This document shows positions 5,877-11,944 of a stretch of 18,344 nucleotides of DNA, piece by piece; the stretch's first letter is position 1, and each line of letters opens with the position of its first letter. The notes under the pieces are model-generated. The model was not told the DNA's origin. It did no database searches and saw only the letters and a program-made list of their open reading frames with translations. This DNA comes from an uncultured Pseudoflavonifractor sp. (GTDB taxonomy: Bacteria; Bacillota; Clostridia; Oscillospirales; Oscillospiraceae), in assembly GCA_947383685.1 (NCBI GenBank), contig CANDEE010000038.1, positions 1 to 18,344 of the forward strand, in the 5' to 3' direction. The position numbers were made by a program, and so were the translations under genes.

Positions 5877-6536
5877 ATGTCAAAACAAATTACATCTATG
5901 ACCCGACTGACAGGCCAGCTTGAAAGGATGTTCAAATCGCTGAATGAATCCTTTTATGACGGGCAACTGGATATGCCCATCATCACCGTGACCCCTACGG
6001 CAAGAGCCTATGCCCACTATACCCCGTGGAACGCATGGGAAAGCAAGGGCGAACATAAGCGTGAAATCAATATTTCCAGTGCCTATCTGGACAGACCGCT
6101 TGAATACATCTGTGGGTCACTTCTTCATGAAATGGCGCATATGTACAACGATACCGTTCTTGAAGTATCTGATACATCCAGAGGCGGAACCTACCATAGC
6201 AAGGTGTTTAAGCAAGCTGCTGAAAGTCACGGCCTTGTCTGCACCAGAACTGAAAAATACGGATGGAGTGACACCAGTACCATCCTGTCCGACGAACTCA
6301 TTGATTGGGTGTTGCTCCACGATGAATTTAGAGAAATCGAACTGTGCCGCACCGTCCCCGGCCTGATTGCTGTTGGTGTAGGTGTCAAGGCCGCTGACGG
6401 CTCCGCTCCTGCTATAACTGCCACAAGGAACAATAGCCGCCGCTTTGTCTGTCCTAAGTGTGGCATGATTGCCAGGACAACCCGTGTCGCCCGGTTAATC
6501 TGTGGGGACTGTATGGAGGTCATGGAAGAACGCTAA
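5877..6536 (+). CDS. SprT-like zinc metalloprotein
   Basis: The 219-aa protein has a SprT-like core: the N-terminal helix ending in NESFYDGQL (23-31), a strand with PIITVTPTARAYAHYTP, the zinc-binding HEMAH (84-88, H84, E85, H88), and YHSKVF (106-111), whose H107 is the probable third ligand. A C-terminal zinc ribbon follows with C192-P-K-C195 and C209-G-D-C212. SprT/Spartan-type proteins cleave proteins crosslinked to DNA, but many mobile-element homologues have no tested activity, so DNA-bound proteolysis here is inference. The start is ATG 5877 with AAGGGAAG upstream. It has no signal peptide and should act in the cytosol. It is the last gene of the rightward operon and is followed by a strong hairpin. 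Confidence 0.85.
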   Translation: MSKQITSMTRLTGQLERMFKSLNESFYDGQLDMPIITVTPTARAYAHYTPWNAWESKGEHKREINISSAYLDRPLEYICGSLLHEMAHMYNDTVLEVSDTSRGGTYHSKVFKQAAESHGLVCTRTEKYGWSDTSTILSDELIDWVLLHDEFREIELCRTVPGLIAVGVGVKAADGSAPAITATRNNSRRFVCPKCGMIARTTRVARLICGDCMEVMEER

Positions 6537-6542
6537 CTGAAA

Positions 6543-6569
6543 GGGGCGGGAGATTGCTTCTCCCGCCCC
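6543..6569. terminator. Hairpin between the SprT-like gene and the convergent resolvase gene
   Basis: GGGGCGGGAGA (6543-6553) pairs perfectly with TCTCCCGCCCC (6559-6569) around a 5-nt loop. The T tract on either side is short, but the 11-bp GC-rich stem and its place between convergent genes suggest a two-way terminator. Confidence 0.6.
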
Positions 6570-6620
6570 GATATTATTTGAAATATCATAATTCAAAACA
6601 GGAAAGCTGCACTCCAATTT

Positions 6621-7214
6621 TCATGAAACCAACTTATAGAAGGTGGAGCGTTTTGTCCCTGTGCGGCGCATAGCTTCAACTGCTGTTATTTCTCCCGCTT
6701 TCCATGCCGTAATAACTTCATTCCAATTATCGGGCCTTTCGGCCCGTGGACGGCCCAAATGCTTTCCTTTGGCCTTTGCCGCCGCTATACCCTCTGCTTG
6801 CCGTTGGTGGATTGTTTCACGCTCTTGCTGGGCAATGCTGGAAAGAACTTCCACAAGAATATTGTTCACCATATCAAGCACCCATTCTTGCCCTGCTGGA
6901 TAATCTATCATGGTTGTGGGCAAATCCAGCACCTTTAGACGAATGTGGTTATCTTTGAAGTATTGTAGTTCATTTTTTATGTCGGCTTTACTTCGGCTCA
7001 GTCGGTCAAGGGATTTTACTACCAAAGTATCACTAGGGCGCAACAGGGCTGTTTTAAGGGCCGTATAGCCCCGTCTATCCAAATCTTTACCCGATTCCTT
7101 GTCGGTGATTATGTCCCGCTCCTGCGCCCCCATATCGGTAAATGCGGCAAGCTGGCGGTCAAGATTTTGTTCCCGGCTACTTACTCTTGCATAGTAAAAT
7201 GTGCGGCTCTCCAT
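6621..7214 (-). CDS. Serine recombinase, resolvase/invertase family
   Basis: The 197-aa protein has the length of Tn3/Hin-type small serine recombinases. It begins with FYYARVSSREQNLDRQ (6-21), where S12 is the expected nucleophile, and has DRLSRSK (about 71-77), conserved arginines, a long dimerisation E-helix with ILVEVLSSIAQQERETIHQRQAEGIAAAK (about 118-146), the GRPR hinge (152-155) and a C-terminal helix-turn-helix of the DNA-binding domain (165-196). I chose ATG 7214, with an AGGGG upstream; residues before it look non-coding. It could resolve multimers of the excised circle or invert a nearby segment. I could not confirm its recombination site; the 7280-7386 stretch has short repeats that are candidates. 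It has its own transcription unit on the minus strand. Confidence 0.9.
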   Translation of the reverse strand: MESRTFYYARVSSREQNLDRQLAAFTDMGAQERDIITDKESGKDLDRRGYTALKTALLRPSDTLVVKSLDRLSRSKADIKNELQYFKDNHIRLKVLDLPTTMIDYPAGQEWVLDMVNNILVEVLSSIAQQERETIHQRQAEGIAAAKAKGKHLGRPRAERPDNWNEVITAWKAGEITAVEAMRRTGTKRSTFYKLVS

Positions 7215-7386
7215 GCGAAACGCCCCTTTCTTGTTTTCTGTTTCCAGTGTAACAGGCGGGGCGGAATTTGCATACTTCAATTATCCGCAAAGGTCTATCA
7301 ATTTGGGGATATGTCCAAAAATATAAAAGGAGACGTTTATAGACGAGAAAATGGGCTTGCTATGGTATATCTGTAAAGGTAGACTT
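7215..7386. other. Intergenic region, candidate resolvase site
   Basis: This 172-base gap between the nuclease and resolvase genes contains GGTCTAT (7292-7298) inverted to ATAGAC (7339-7344), and two similar direct copies, AGACGTTTAT (7331-7340) and AGACTTTTAT (7381-7390), 50 bp apart. Small serine recombinases often act at sites next to their own gene, but these repeats are short and imperfect. I see no convincing promoter for the resolvase. Confidence 0.25.
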
Positions 7387-8307
7387 TTATGGATGTGCAC
7401 TGGCAATTTTGAGATTTATAAATTCCTCTGTCAATGGTTCATCAAACCTCCAGTCGATAAGTGTTACCCCATGTGCTTTACATTTTTGCCGTTTTTCTTC
7501 GTCTAACTCCAAACGCTTTTTCAGTCCTTCATCACCGCCAAACAAGGATACCGGTCTGTAGTGTTGGGCACCTTGATACTCAATACCGATTTTCATATTT
7601 GGTATGAACACATCAAGCGACTGAAAACCAAGCCAATCCGCTTTGTACTGGTATATCGCATCTGGATACAGATTTTTGATAATGGCGTATGCTTGCTGTT
7701 CAGACTTCCATTTTGCTGTTGTTAGACCATGGCTCACCAATTCAGCGTATATCTGTCTACGGTTATTACGCAGTTTACCCATGTAATTTGTTCTGATGCT
7801 ATCGGCCTGTTTTCTTAAAGGGTCAGTTACACACATACCCGCATCAATGGCAGCATGATTTAACGATGATAAGGAAAAGTATGTATTATATTTTTCAAGG
7901 AAATCAGATATTTCACGGCGGTATAGCTGCAAGTTTGCTTGTGTTTTAGGATGGAAGTTTGAAATATAGCTATTATTCATTAAGGCAATTTGCTCTTTAT
8001 ATTCTGTAGATATTTCAACCTCATATATCAAAGTAGCTTTTTGGCGCACTTGTCCATACTCACTGGCAATATACATATCAATATCCCCGTTTTTGCCGTT
8101 TGGATATATGAAATCGTATTTGATGAATTTTGGCATATCCCCAATATTTTCGTCCCACACAATTCCATTGGATATATCCTGTATAGCTTTTCCCAATCTT
8201 GCAACTGCGATTTTACACTCCTTTGAATATGGAGAGCGGAAATATAGCATACCATCAGCCCCTGGGACTAAAACGGAACTCCCACTTTCCGTATATTCTT
8301 TTCTCAT
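7387..8307 (-). CDS. PD-(D/E)XK-type endonuclease-like protein, cargo or defence candidate
   Basis: I do not recognise the N-terminal 190 residues as a family. The C-terminal part reads as a restriction-type nuclease fold: a helix with E203 (KSEQQAYAIIKNL), D232 in SLDVFIPNMKIGIEY, and E243-Y-Q245 in IEYQGAQHY, followed by a helix DEEKRQKCKAHG and the strand VTLIDWRF. D232...E243-x-Q245 is the variant D-ExQ active site seen in some PD-(D/E)XK enzymes. I chose ATG 8307 with GGTGG upstream; ATGs at 8320-8325 lack a ribosome site. It is cytosolic (306 aa), has its own promoter and is divergent from an Xre regulator, an arrangement common for toxic or defence genes. Substrate is unknown. No methyltransferase lies nearby, so it is not a standard restriction system. 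Confidence 0.62.
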   Translation of the reverse strand: MRKEYTESGSSVLVPGADGMLYFRSPYSKECKIAVARLGKAIQDISNGIVWDENIGDMPKFIKYDFIYPNGKNGDIDMYIASEYGQVRQKATLIYEVEISTEYKEQIALMNNSYISNFHPKTQANLQLYRREISDFLEKYNTYFSLSSLNHAAIDAGMCVTDPLRKQADSIRTNYMGKLRNNRRQIYAELVSHGLTTAKWKSEQQAYAIIKNLYPDAIYQYKADWLGFQSLDVFIPNMKIGIEYQGAQHYRPVSLFGGDEGLKKRLELDEEKRQKCKAHGVTLIDWRFDEPLTEEFINLKIASAHP

Positions 8308-8343
8308 ATCTATACCACCGCTCATTTCATGTGTGATACAGAT

Positions 8344-8372
8344 ATTTTACAGTGGAAAATGTCGAAAATCAA
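8344..8372 (-). promoter_or_regulatory. Promoter of the nuclease gene
   Basis: TTGATT (8367-8372) and TAAAAT (8344-8349) on the minus strand are spaced by 17 bp, about 37 bp upstream of the chosen start. Its -35 is 7 bp from the -35 of the divergent Xre gene, so one bound repressor could cover both. Confidence 0.6.
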
Positions 8373-8379
8373 CACTTTA

Positions 8380-8430
8380 TTGACAAAAATCTATGAAAAG
8401 TATACCGCTTTTACGCTACACTATGCGTAA
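8380..8430 (+). promoter_or_regulatory. Xre promoter region with candidate operator
   Basis: A consensus TTGACA (8380-8385) is followed by TATACC at a short 15-bp spacing (8401-8406), so the promoter is suboptimal unless another -10 is used. The inverted repeat TTACGC-N8-GCGTAA (8411-8416 and 8425-8430) lies just downstream and runs into the ribosome site; it is a plausible autoregulatory operator. Confidence 0.45.
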
Positions 8431-8443
8431 GGTGGGTGATATT

Positions 8444-8740
8444 GTGTATTATTGCGAATTTGGCGAAAATCTAAAGAAATTGCGGACAGCACGAAGTCTT
8501 ACACAAGCAAGTTTTGGAAATCGTGTAGGACTGTCAAAAGCCGTAGTGAGCAAATATGAGAATGGGCTGGGGTATCCTACGTTTGATGTTCTAATCCGTA
8601 TCGCATCATTCTTTGGCGTCACAACAGATTATTTACTTGGCGTTTCCAGCAGCAAGACCGTTGATGTGTCTGGATTGTCTGATAGCCAAGTTGATATGGT
8701 ACATCGCATCATTGCAGAATTTCAGAGTGTAAATAAATAA
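8444..8740 (+). CDS. Xre-family transcriptional regulator, divergent from the nuclease
   Basis: The 98-aa protein is mostly a Cro/CI-type helix-turn-helix domain (FGENLKKLRTARSLTQASFGNRVGLSKAVVSKYENGLGYPTFDVLIRIASFFGVTTDYLLG, 6-66), with a short C-terminal helix (80-94) for dimerisation. I chose GTG 8444 because AAGGTGGG sits 7 nt upstream; an upstream in-frame ATG at 8393 lies in the promoter. It probably represses its own promoter and the divergent nuclease promoter. It shares the C-terminal VDVSGL signature with the next gene, so the two regulators are probably related by duplication. A strong terminator follows. Confidence 0.85.
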   Translation: MYYCEFGENLKKLRTARSLTQASFGNRVGLSKAVVSKYENGLGYPTFDVLIRIASFFGVTTDYLLGVSSSKTVDVSGLSDSQVDMVHRIIAEFQSVNK

Positions 8741-8743
8741 CAA

Positions 8744-8789
8744 CCACCGTAGGCGGGATTGCTTACCCGCTAACGGTGGATTTATTTTT
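8744..8789 (+). terminator. Intrinsic terminator of the first Xre gene
   Basis: CCACCGT/ACGGTGG (8744-8750 with 8773-8779) and GCGGG/CCCGC (8753-8757 with 8766-8770) stack in one register, followed by TTTATTTTT. It separates the first Xre gene from the second Xre/surface-protein operon. Confidence 0.85.
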
Positions 8790-8835
8790 GTAACTTAATA
8801 TTCAAATTCCGCAAGCGGTAGCGGGATAGTTACGG

Positions 8836-8859
8836 ACGGGTGTGCACTCGCCCGTTTTT
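8836..8859 (+). terminator. Second terminator-like hairpin before Xre 2
   Basis: ACGGGTG (8836-8842) pairs with CGCCCGT (8849-8855), including one G-T pair, followed by TTTTT. It could back up the previous terminator or act as an attenuator in the Xre 2 leader. Confidence 0.5.
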
Positions 8860-8918
8860 GACGCAAATAGCGTCAGCCTATGACACCAATAGCAACCCTT
8901 ATTGCGGTAACATAAGGG
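8858..8918 (+). promoter_or_regulatory. Upstream control region of the Xre 2/surface-protein operon
   Basis: TTGACG (8858-8863) is a -35 candidate, with TATGAC at 15 bp as a poor -10. GACGC-N5-GCGTC (8860-8874) overlaps that -35 and may be an operator. Further on, CCCTTAT (8896-8902) pairs with ATAAGGG (8912-8918), which overlaps the ribosome binding site, so the hairpin could hide it. Confidence 0.35.
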
Positions 8919-8927
8919 GGTGTGTAT

Positions 8928-9215
8928 ATGGTTGGTCTTGCCGCCCGACTTAGGCAACTTCGGTTGGAGAAGAAACTGACACAGCAACAGGCCGCAAACG
9001 CTGTTGGTGTGACCCGCTCGGTCATTTCTGGATATGAAACGGAAATGCGCTTCCCATCGCTTGACATTTTGATATCGCTGGCCCATCTCTATGGGGTAAC
9101 AACGGACTATTTGCTTTGTGTGGACAATCGGGAATTTGTTGATGTATCTGGATTGAATGAAGATGAAATTGCCACTGTTTCACACATGATTGACCTGTTG
9201 CGCACAAAAAAATAA
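8928..9215 (+). CDS. Xre-family transcriptional regulator, in operon with the surface protein
   Basis: The 95-aa protein carries a Cro/CI helix-turn-helix (AARLRQLRLEKKLTQQQAANAVGVTRSVISGYETEMRFPSLDILISLAHLYGVTTDYLL, 5-62) and a short C-terminal helix (79-92). The start is ATG 8928 with AGGGGG 7 nt upstream; a GTG two codons earlier is less well spaced. It resembles the preceding Xre protein along its length, including VTTDYLL and VDVSGL. Only 16 bp separate it from the surface-protein start, so both are transcribed together and the regulator probably controls surface-protein expression. Confidence 0.85.
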   Translation: MVGLAARLRQLRLEKKLTQQQAANAVGVTRSVISGYETEMRFPSLDILISLAHLYGVTTDYLLCVDNREFVDVSGLNEDEIATVSHMIDLLRTKK

Positions 9216-9231
9216 AGAAAGGAATACCCCC

Positions 9232-11085
9232 ATGAAGTTACTGAAATCTGCGCCGCTTTTTTTACTTTCCCTCATGTTTGCGCTTCTGCTATCTGTCCCC
9301 GCCTTGGCCTTAGAGAACGAATCGCCGGAAGAAGCAGAAGCTACCCCTACTGTCGTTTGCACACTGGATGAATTACTTACCGCTATTGAATCAGCGACGG
9401 ATGGTGATGCAATCGCTCTGCAATGTAAAATTGTCGTAACGGAAAACTGTGTTATCGGACAAGAGGAAAAGCTTATTACGATTATTCCGGCGGACGATTT
9501 TAACGGCAATATTATGTTTCAAATCAACCCTTTTGAAGAACAAGCTATTGTATTGCAAAATATTGTTCTGGATGGACAGAATAAATCTGACCTATCAGCC
9601 CTTGAAGTGAATTTTTATAGTGCGCCTAATTATAAAGGAACTATCTCTTTAACGGGTATTGAAGTCAAAAATTTTAGCTCAACTCACAGCAACGTCTACA
9701 TTAACAATATTTCCGCTTTTGTTAATGATTGCCAATTTCGTAATAATACCGCACAGCGAACAGCGGGAATTGAAATCGCTTCAAATGCCACCGTAAATGT
9801 TGCTGATTGTGCCTTTTCTGATAATTCATCACTGGGGAATGGCGGTGCCCTCCTTTGCGAAGGACAAGCCCGAATTGACGACACCCTTATCACACAAAAT
9901 CAAGCGGCCAATCCTGATTCAGCCAGAATGGGCGGCGGCATCTATATTGGTCAACAGGGCTATTGTGAAATCGTGGATTGCCAAATCAGCGATAACACCG
10001 CCCACCTGGGGGGCGGCATAGCTAATTGGGGCCATGCGTTGATTATGGACACCGTTCTTTGCAAAAACCAAGGATTGAATGGCGCAAGTGACATAATGAC
10101 TTTTTCAAGTGAGCATTTCACCGTGTCCTATTCGACTGAAATAGGGGAAATTTACTCAGAAAGCAATCCCATCGGCTTTTATCTGGATGATATGGACAAT
10201 CGTTTTAGTCCAGATAGCAATACTGTATTTTTGGGCGAATCTCTGACCGGGGATGTTTCCATGAATCAATATGGGGCAAAATTTATTTTTACCAGCGACC
10301 TTCCACAAGTACCCCCGGAAAAACCAGAGAACCCCAGTGAGCAGACACCACCGACTGAACCGCCTACCACCCCCCAGGAGCCTAATGCGCCAGATACCAG
10401 CGAACCACCCGTTATCCCCGTTATCCCCGATATCCCCGAAGCGCCAGAACCACCAGCTATCCCAAACGAATCAGACAAAGATGTAACGATACCGTCTACG
10501 CCAGTAAAACCAACTCGGCCTACAATAGAAAAGCACCCTGTTATCCAGCAGGAGGAACCGCCCGCAAAAGAAGAAGCACCCAAATTGGAGTTATCCCGTG
10601 GCGGTGCAACTCTTGATACAACTATTCCGCTTGTACTTTTGGGATATGGGGATGGACAGCTACATGAGAATGACGCTATCACAAGAGCACAAATCGTTGT
10701 TTTACTGTATCGTTCACTAACCAGCGACAGTAAATCCGTCATATCCGACACAAACCCTTTTGCCGATGTAGCAAACGGAACATGGTACTATGACGCTGTT
10801 ACTGTATTGTCCGCTGCTGGCATTATAAACGGCTGTGACGGCCTGTTTCGGCCTAACGATATTCTGACCTATGGACAGCTTATAGCGATACTCACACGCT
10901 TTGTAGACCCCAAAGAAGCCCCTGTGTCGGACGGTCTACCGTACACGGGCCACTGGGCATATAGCAATATCGTTACGGCAGTTGCCTATGGCTGGATTGA
11001 TAACGCTACAGAGATAGACCCTGACCGCCCCATTACACGGGGCGAAGCTGTTGAAATTGTTAATTCAATTTTTGAGAAGCTATAA
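9232..11085 (+). CDS. Secreted beta-helix surface protein with SLH domains
   Basis: The 617-aa protein has a signal peptide (1-27: lysines, then a LFLLSLMFALLLSVP core and ALA cleavage motif), a right-handed parallel beta-helix (about 90-300, with repeats such as GGALLCEGQARIDDTLITQN and GGGIYIGQQGYCEIVDCQISDN), a proline-rich spacer (about 356-447) and three C-terminal SLH motifs (about 464-617, e.g. FADVANGTWYYDAV and ITRGEAVEIV). SLH modules bind pyruvylated secondary wall polymers, so the protein should be displayed on the cell surface. Beta-helices of this kind are found in adhesins and in polysaccharide-acting enzymes; I see no catalytic signature. ATG 9232 has AAAGGAA upstream; a longer in-frame start at 9190 overlaps the Xre gene. 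It is the last gene of the element before attR. Confidence 0.88.
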   Translation: MKLLKSAPLFLLSLMFALLLSVPALALENESPEEAEATPTVVCTLDELLTAIESATDGDAIALQCKIVVTENCVIGQEEKLITIIPADDFNGNIMFQINPFEEQAIVLQNIVLDGQNKSDLSALEVNFYSAPNYKGTISLTGIEVKNFSSTHSNVYINNISAFVNDCQFRNNTAQRTAGIEIASNATVNVADCAFSDNSSLGNGGALLCEGQARIDDTLITQNQAANPDSARMGGGIYIGQQGYCEIVDCQISDNTAHLGGGIANWGHALIMDTVLCKNQGLNGASDIMTFSSEHFTVSYSTEIGEIYSESNPIGFYLDDMDNRFSPDSNTVFLGESLTGDVSMNQYGAKFIFTSDLPQVPPEKPENPSEQTPPTEPPTTPQEPNAPDTSEPPVIPVIPDIPEAPEPPAIPNESDKDVTIPSTPVKPTRPTIEKHPVIQQEEPPAKEEAPKLELSRGGATLDTTIPLVLLGYGDGQLHENDAITRAQIVVLLYRSLTSDSKSVISDTNPFADVANGTWYYDAVTVLSAAGIINGCDGLFRPNDILTYGQLIAILTRFVDPKEAPVSDGLPYTGHWAYSNIVTAVAYGWIDNATEIDPDRPITRGEAVEIVNSIFEKL

Positions 11086-11090
11086 AAATA

Positions 11091-11117
11091 GGGGCCGATG
11101 CTTATTGCATCGGCCCC
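11091..11117. terminator. Hairpin after the surface-protein gene, strongest for leftward transcripts
   Basis: GGGGCCGATGC (11091-11101) pairs perfectly with GCATCGGCCCC (11107-11117) around TTATT. On the plus strand only TTAACC follows, but on the minus strand the stem is followed by TATTTTTATA. It may therefore stop transcripts that enter the element from the displaced host phosphatase promoter, as well as ending the surface-protein mRNA. Confidence 0.75.
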
Positions 11118-11137
11118 TTAACCATATTAGGCGCATT

Positions 11138-11159
11138 GGCGTAAGCGTGGCGTAAATTC
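11138..11159. repeat. Probable integrase arm-type sites, right end
   Basis: Two direct copies of GGCGTAA begin at 11138 and 11149, the second followed by ATTC, matching the left-end pair at 1683-1705 in sequence, order and orientation (11-bp against 12-bp spacing). They lie 60 bp inside the right core. Confidence 0.6.
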
Positions 11160-11184
11160 GCAAACCATACTGCAAAAAATACAG

Positions 11185-11250
11185 TCATTTCAATGGTTTC
11201 AGCGATTGTACCCGTATTCTGCCGTGGCAGACAAATAGAATTTTTGTCAT
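11185..11250 (-). pseudogene. Displaced 5' remnant of the host LMW-PTP gene
   Basis: ATG at 11250 starts MTKILFVCHG, matching the phosphatase N-terminus, then the reading frame crosses the attR core into element sequence and stops after 21 residues. AAAGGTG lies upstream as ribosome site. This is the original start of the host gene, split off by integration. It lacks all of the protein after the first half of the P-loop and cannot be active. Confidence 0.85.
11220..11232. repeat. attR core (13-bp direct repeat)
   Basis: TGCCGTGGCAGAC is identical to the attL copy at 1546-1558. To its right lies host sequence with the original phosphatase start; to its left lies element sequence. Confidence 0.85.
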
Positions 11251-11290
11251 GGAAATCACCTTTACAATAAAGAGTTTGATGTCTAAGGCT

Positions 11291-11319
11291 ATTGTACCAG
11301 CCGGATGCTTCATTTGCAA
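11291..11319 (-). promoter_or_regulatory. Original host promoter of the LMW-PTP gene
   Basis: TTGCAA (11314-11319) and TACAAT (11291-11296) on the minus strand are spaced by 17 bp, about 41 bp upstream of the stranded ATG. After integration this promoter drives only the 21-codon remnant and points into the element's right end. Confidence 0.75.
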
Positions 11320-11335
11320 GACAGAGTATGAAAAA

Positions 11336-11364
11336 TTGACGAACAGAATGGGATATGCTACAAT
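11336..11364 (+). promoter_or_regulatory. Promoter of the DUF4364-CmpB operon
   Basis: TTGACG (11336-11341) and TACAAT (11359-11364) are spaced by 17 bp, about 41 bp upstream of the DUF4364 start and divergent from the old phosphatase promoter. Confidence 0.75.
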
Positions 11365-11404
11365 AGGAAGCACCTTATTTTATATTGACCGAAGGAGGAT
11401 GACT

Positions 11405-11944
11405 ATGGCCCAACACGGATTTATACGTGATAAGCTGGACCTTAAAATGCTGGAGCTATATTTGTTGGCCCATGCGGCTGGTCCCATCGCTCCTGAGACT
11501 CTTACCGATTTGGTGCGCCGGCATGAGGGCGTGAACTATTTTGAGTTTACAGAGGCCACTGCGGAGCTTGTAAAAACCGGGCACCTGACTCAGACAGAGG
11601 AGGGGTATTTGATTACCGATAAGGGCCGGACTAATTCTGCTGCCTGTGAGAGTAGCCTGCCCTATTCAGTGCGCCGCCGCTGCGCTCAAGATTTGGCCCC
11701 AATCAATGCCGCCTTTCGGCGTAACGCACAGATTCGGGGAGAGAAGCGCTCGAATGCGGATGGCTCGGTAACTACTCAGATGACCTTGGCTGATGATACC
11801 GGGAACCTTTTAACCATTGAATTGCTTTGCCCCTCAGAGGAACAGGCGGACCGTTTGATTGCTGGATTTCGGGCGAAGCCGGAGCAGGTTTATAATGATG
11901 TGCTGGAGGCCTTGTCTGTCGGTCGAGAGGAGGAGAAGCTGTGA
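11405..11944 (+). CDS. DUF4364 family protein
   Basis: The 179-aa cytosolic protein starts MAQHGFIRDKLDLKMLELYLLAHA, typical of the DUF4364 family found across Clostridia. The first 75 residues have a winged-helix pattern (PIAPETLTDLVRRHEGVNYFEFTEATAELVKTGHLTQTEEGYLITDKGR), so a DNA-binding role is plausible but untested. The rest is alpha/beta with no motif I can name. ATG 11405 is chosen because AGGAGG ends 6 nt upstream; ATG 11399 abuts that site and an in-frame ATG at 11249 lies beyond the promoter. The last codons overlap the next gene by 4 bases (GTGA), so the two are translationally coupled. Confidence 0.85.
   Translation: MAQHGFIRDKLDLKMLELYLLAHAAGPIAPETLTDLVRRHEGVNYFEFTEATAELVKTGHLTQTEEGYLITDKGRTNSAACESSLPYSVRRRCAQDLAPINAAFRRNAQIRGEKRSNADGSVTTQMTLADDTGNLLTIELLCPSEEQADRLIAGFRAKPEQVYNDVLEALSVGREEEKL

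Larger units (their letters stand above)
1546..11232. mobile_element. 9.7-kb integrative element in the LMW-PTP gene
   Basis: The 13-bp sequence TGCCGTGGCAGAC occurs at 1546-1558 and 11220-11232 in the same orientation. A tyrosine integrase and excisionase lie just inside the left copy. The left copy is within an intact phosphatase gene. The right copy is within a 22-codon remnant carrying the host start codon and promoter. Joining 1124-1558 to 11233-11250 rebuilds an uninterrupted phosphatase starting MTKILFVCHGNICRS, which is strong evidence for the boundaries. Content: int, xis, a DUF6291/HTH protein, a ribbon-helix-helix protein, two small unknowns, a SprT-like protein, a serine resolvase, a nuclease, two Xre regulators and a surface protein. 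No relaxase, VirD4/FtsK-type coupling protein, type IV secretion or phage structural gene is present, so it is not self-conjugative as seen here. Confidence 0.88.

Noticed and set aside
7167..7376. Plus-strand ORF between resolvase and nuclease
   Set aside because: It starts inside the resolvase gene on the opposite strand, and its later ATG at about 7311 has no ribosome site ahead of it.
11249..11404. Extended DUF4364 start at ATG 11249
   Set aside because: It would run through a clear sigma-A promoter (11336-11364) and encode a segment foreign to the family. AGGAGG favours 11405.
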